From: Branchipolynoe longqiensis
Lineage: Eukaryota; Annelida; Polychaeta; Phyllodocida; Polynoidae
Reading direction: 5' to 3'
NCBI GenBank assembly: GCA_030323885.1
Contig: CM059186.1
Span: 25,625,849-25,689,848, forward strand
DNA: 64,000 bases
The position numbers were made by a program, and so were the translations under genes. Numbering within the stretch: the stretch's first letter is position 1; the number at the start of each line of letters is the position of its first letter. This document shows, in pieces, positions 62,036 through 64,000 of this stretch. Under the pieces are notes generated by a model. That model was not told where the DNA came from. It saw only the letters and a program-made list of their open reading frames with translations, and did no database searches.

Positions 62036-62540
62036 CAGTATAACCCCGTTAAACCAAACGTGAAGGGACCCTAGAAATTTGTTTGGATTAACCGATTCTT
62101 GGTTTAACCAAGCTTTGGCTTTGATTTAGACTTTGAGTAAGAGTGTATTGCACATTGTAATATACAATGTATGTGGACACTTTGATTTTAGTTTTTTTAT
62201 GTATGTACAGTATAACCCCGTTAAATCAAGCTCGGTTAAACCAAACGATCGCTTGATCCAAACTTCTTTGGCGGCCTGGCAAAATACTATGATTTATCAT
62301 ATAAAAAAGTCAATGGGGTCTCAGATGACCTGATAACCACATGAAAGTTTGATTTAACCATTCGGAGTGGCCTAGGGTCCGAACACTTTTGTTTGGATTA
62401 ACCGATAATTTTGATTAACCGACTTTGGTTTAAAAAACTTTTTTATCTGACGAATGGTAGTATTTTGCCGGACCGCCGAAAAAAGTTTGGATTAAGCGAT
62501 CGTTTGGTTTAACCGAGCTTGGTTTAACGGGGTTATACTG
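62036..62540. mobile_element. TA-flanked pogo-like element, second copy
   Basis: It starts CAGTATAACCCCGTTAAACC and ends GGTTTAACGGGGTTATACTG with TA on both sides. A second CAGTATAACCCCGTTAAATC starts at 62209, in direct orientation with the first, so inner and outer elements share one right end. Confidence 0.85.
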
Positions 62541-62694
62541 TATAATGCCATACTCACTATGAATATTGATTGCCTCTAACTGGAAAGGACAACAATAAAT
62601 TCTATTTGACAGAAAACAATGAATTTGTTGGATTTTTCGCCTCAACCCTTTGAAATATATATCATGGGGGGGGGGTGAAAATGGGAAATAGTGC
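62541..62694. other. Short spacer
   Basis: A short G run at 62666-62675; nothing else. Confidence 0.3.
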
Positions 62695-62772
62695 GCCTAG
62701 AGCAGGATTCGAACCCACACTTCTTGCAAGTCCAGGGCTAGCATGCTAACCACTACATAACTTAGGCTCCCT
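62695..62772 (-). pseudogene. tRNA-like sequence, decayed
   Basis: On the minus strand: GGAGCCTAAGTTATGTAGTG then GTTAGCATGCTAGCC (D-arm/A-box-like) and GTGGGTTCGAATCCTGC (T-arm/B box). The acceptor stem pairs only partly (GGAGCCT against TAGGCGC) and the anticodon stem is unclear, so it is a tRNA pseudogene or the head of another SINE family rather than a working tRNA. Confidence 0.4.
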
Positions 62773-63585
62773 GATGCAATCACCCTATCCACGCCCACCT
62801 GTCTGTGTGGCTCCTTGGCTGTGAGGTCAGTGCAGACTACTACATGCATTCCCCCTGGGATTCTAAGTCTTTACTGGTTTGCATTCATAAGTTATTTAAC
62901 ACATACAATACACGATTTCCGCGATTAGTGTGACACCTGGTGATAGGCAACGACACTAGTGTTGCGGGTCGACAGTGTGTCACTGTGTTGTTTTACACTG
63001 ACAATCGAGCTTTTCAATCAATCAATCAATCAATCAATCAATAGGATACAGCTATAATTATCAAAAATGATTAAAAAATGGGAAGTATATTTTCTCTATG
63101 AATCCACATTTGTGCTGAAAAGACTGTGTCAGTTGCTCAATATGAAGCCAGTGTTAACAGAGCTTCAATTGCCTCTCCACAGATGCTGTGACCCACAAGT
63201 CCAGTTTGGATTACGCTCTGCGCATGCATCGTGGAAATCGTGTTGCTTGTAGCGGGTCCTGGTCATAGAACCATTCTAGTCTCCTGGGGGTGAAAAGTAG
63301 AGGGCACTACTTTTAATTTCCAAATGAGTCAGTAGAATCTGGCATATGACAAAATCGTACTAGCGAATTTAAGAGCAAATCCTAACTTGTAGTCCTATTA
63401 CCAATTGGGACCATTCTATTGAATAATGAATACATCATTAAAGTGGATATTTACACATTTAAAGCCTTTGATTTGGCGCTACATAGTGAAAGGATGGCAT
63501 TATAAATCTCCCCGCCCTCCCACTCACAGTTTAAATATGACGTTCTTCTGTACCCTACACCTCCTTTGAACTAATGTTCGTGTTT
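62773..63585. other. No gene; short (CAAT)n repeat
   Basis: A (CAAT)n run at about 63016-63042. The 61-codon frame at 63067-63252 has no recognisable domain. Nothing else supported. Confidence 0.4.
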
Positions 63586-64000
63586 ATGTTGCCTCCTCCC
63601 CTTTTCTTGCCATCACCGCCTCTCTCCCCCTCCTTCCTCTCCTCCCACCCTCTCATTCCTCTTCCTGTCCCTTCTTTCCCTCCTCTCTCTGCTATTCTTC
63701 CCATTATTCTTCCTTACCCCCCTCTCCCCCTTCCCCTGCTCCTCCCCTCTACATCCTGCCAACACCTCCTCTGCCTCAACCTACCTTTCCTCCTCTCCAC
63801 ATCCTCCTCTCCTCTCCTCCCATCTCCTCTCTCTCCCCTGCTTCCCTCCTTCCCTCCCCCTCCCCTCCCCTCCCTCCTCCCCTCCGCTCCCTCCACCCCT
63901 CCCTCTACCCCTCCTTCCCCCCTGCCCTCCACTCCCCGCCCCTCTGCCCCCTCCTCCCTCTCCCCCTCCTCCCCCGCCTCTCCCGCTCTCCTACCCTCAC
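63586..64000. repeat. Polypyrimidine (CCT/CTC-rich) tract
   Basis: The plus strand is almost entirely C and T up to the end of the window, with CCTCCTCCC-type irregular repeats. Polypurine on the other strand gives spurious Gly/Glu/Arg-rich open frames. It can form triplex structures and may be a large tract continuing beyond the window. Confidence 0.9.

Noticed and set aside
62695..62772. Functional tRNA gene on the minus strand
   Set aside because: The acceptor and anticodon stems do not pair properly; kept only as a tRNA-like pseudogene.
63714..63932. Gly/Glu/Arg-rich minus-strand frame
   Set aside because: It is a translation of the polypyrimidine tract.

Overview
This window looks like non-coding, transposon-dense DNA from an animal nuclear genome. 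Support: spliceosomal intron signals, tRNA-headed SINEs with 11-bp target-site duplications, many short inverted-repeat elements (MITEs), DIRS- and PAT/Ngaro-like tyrosine-recombinase retrotransposons, PIF/Harbinger transposase relics and a vertebrate-type carbohydrate sulfotransferase exon. The SINE type, from memory, resembles repeats common in mollusc genomes, so a marine lophotrochozoan (probably a mollusc) is my guess; the sequence alone does not prove it. Nothing bacterial, viral or CRISPR-like was recognised.

Only one convincing host gene is present: the terminal coding exon of a CHST11-like chondroitin/dermatan-type sulfotransferase at 30479-31372 (+). Nearly all remaining open frames are chance frames in repeats. 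The other coding relics belong to mobile elements: a GC-rich gag pseudogene at about 14500-15642 (-), a broken DIRS-like ORF1, RT and recombinase set at 36794-40418 (+), and two PIF/Harbinger transposase pseudogenes at 50720-51112 (+) and 55608-56328 (-).

Layout. 1-7.8 kb: MITEs, tandemly duplicated SINEs, AT microsatellites, a 13-unit tandem array and a reiterated palindromic element. 8.3-9.0 kb: minisatellite. 9.3-12.2 kb: a Harbinger MITE and interrupted SINEs. 12.4-16.05 kb: a three-level nest (SINE, then Harbinger MITE, then split-direct-repeat YR retrotransposon). 16.8-22.1 kb: TTAA-flanked MITEs and others. 22.4-24.6 kb: a 1.11-kb tandem duplication. 24.9-30 kb: SINEs and MITEs. 30.5-31.4 kb: the gene exon. 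32-33.4 kb: microsatellites. 36.3-40.9 kb: a DIRS-like element inside a MITE and itself hit by a Harbinger MITE. 41-49 kb: SINEs, MITEs and a long hairpin with a MITE in one arm. 50-57 kb: two Harbinger elements with transposase relics. 58-62.5 kb: TA-flanked pogo-like MITEs and a large inverted-repeat element. 63.6-64 kb: a polypyrimidine tract.

The elements form recognisable groups: (1) TTA/TAA-flanked families ending in CTGTCACA-type termini, tied to Harbinger by transposase remains inside two members; (2) a roughly 350-bp family flanked by TTAA in every full copy; (3) TA-flanked families starting CAGTA.AACC; (4) tRNA-SINEs with two different 3' tails; (5) tyrosine-recombinase retroelements. 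Nested insertions give a relative insertion order at several loci. Positions of repeat edges are read by eye and may be off by several bases.
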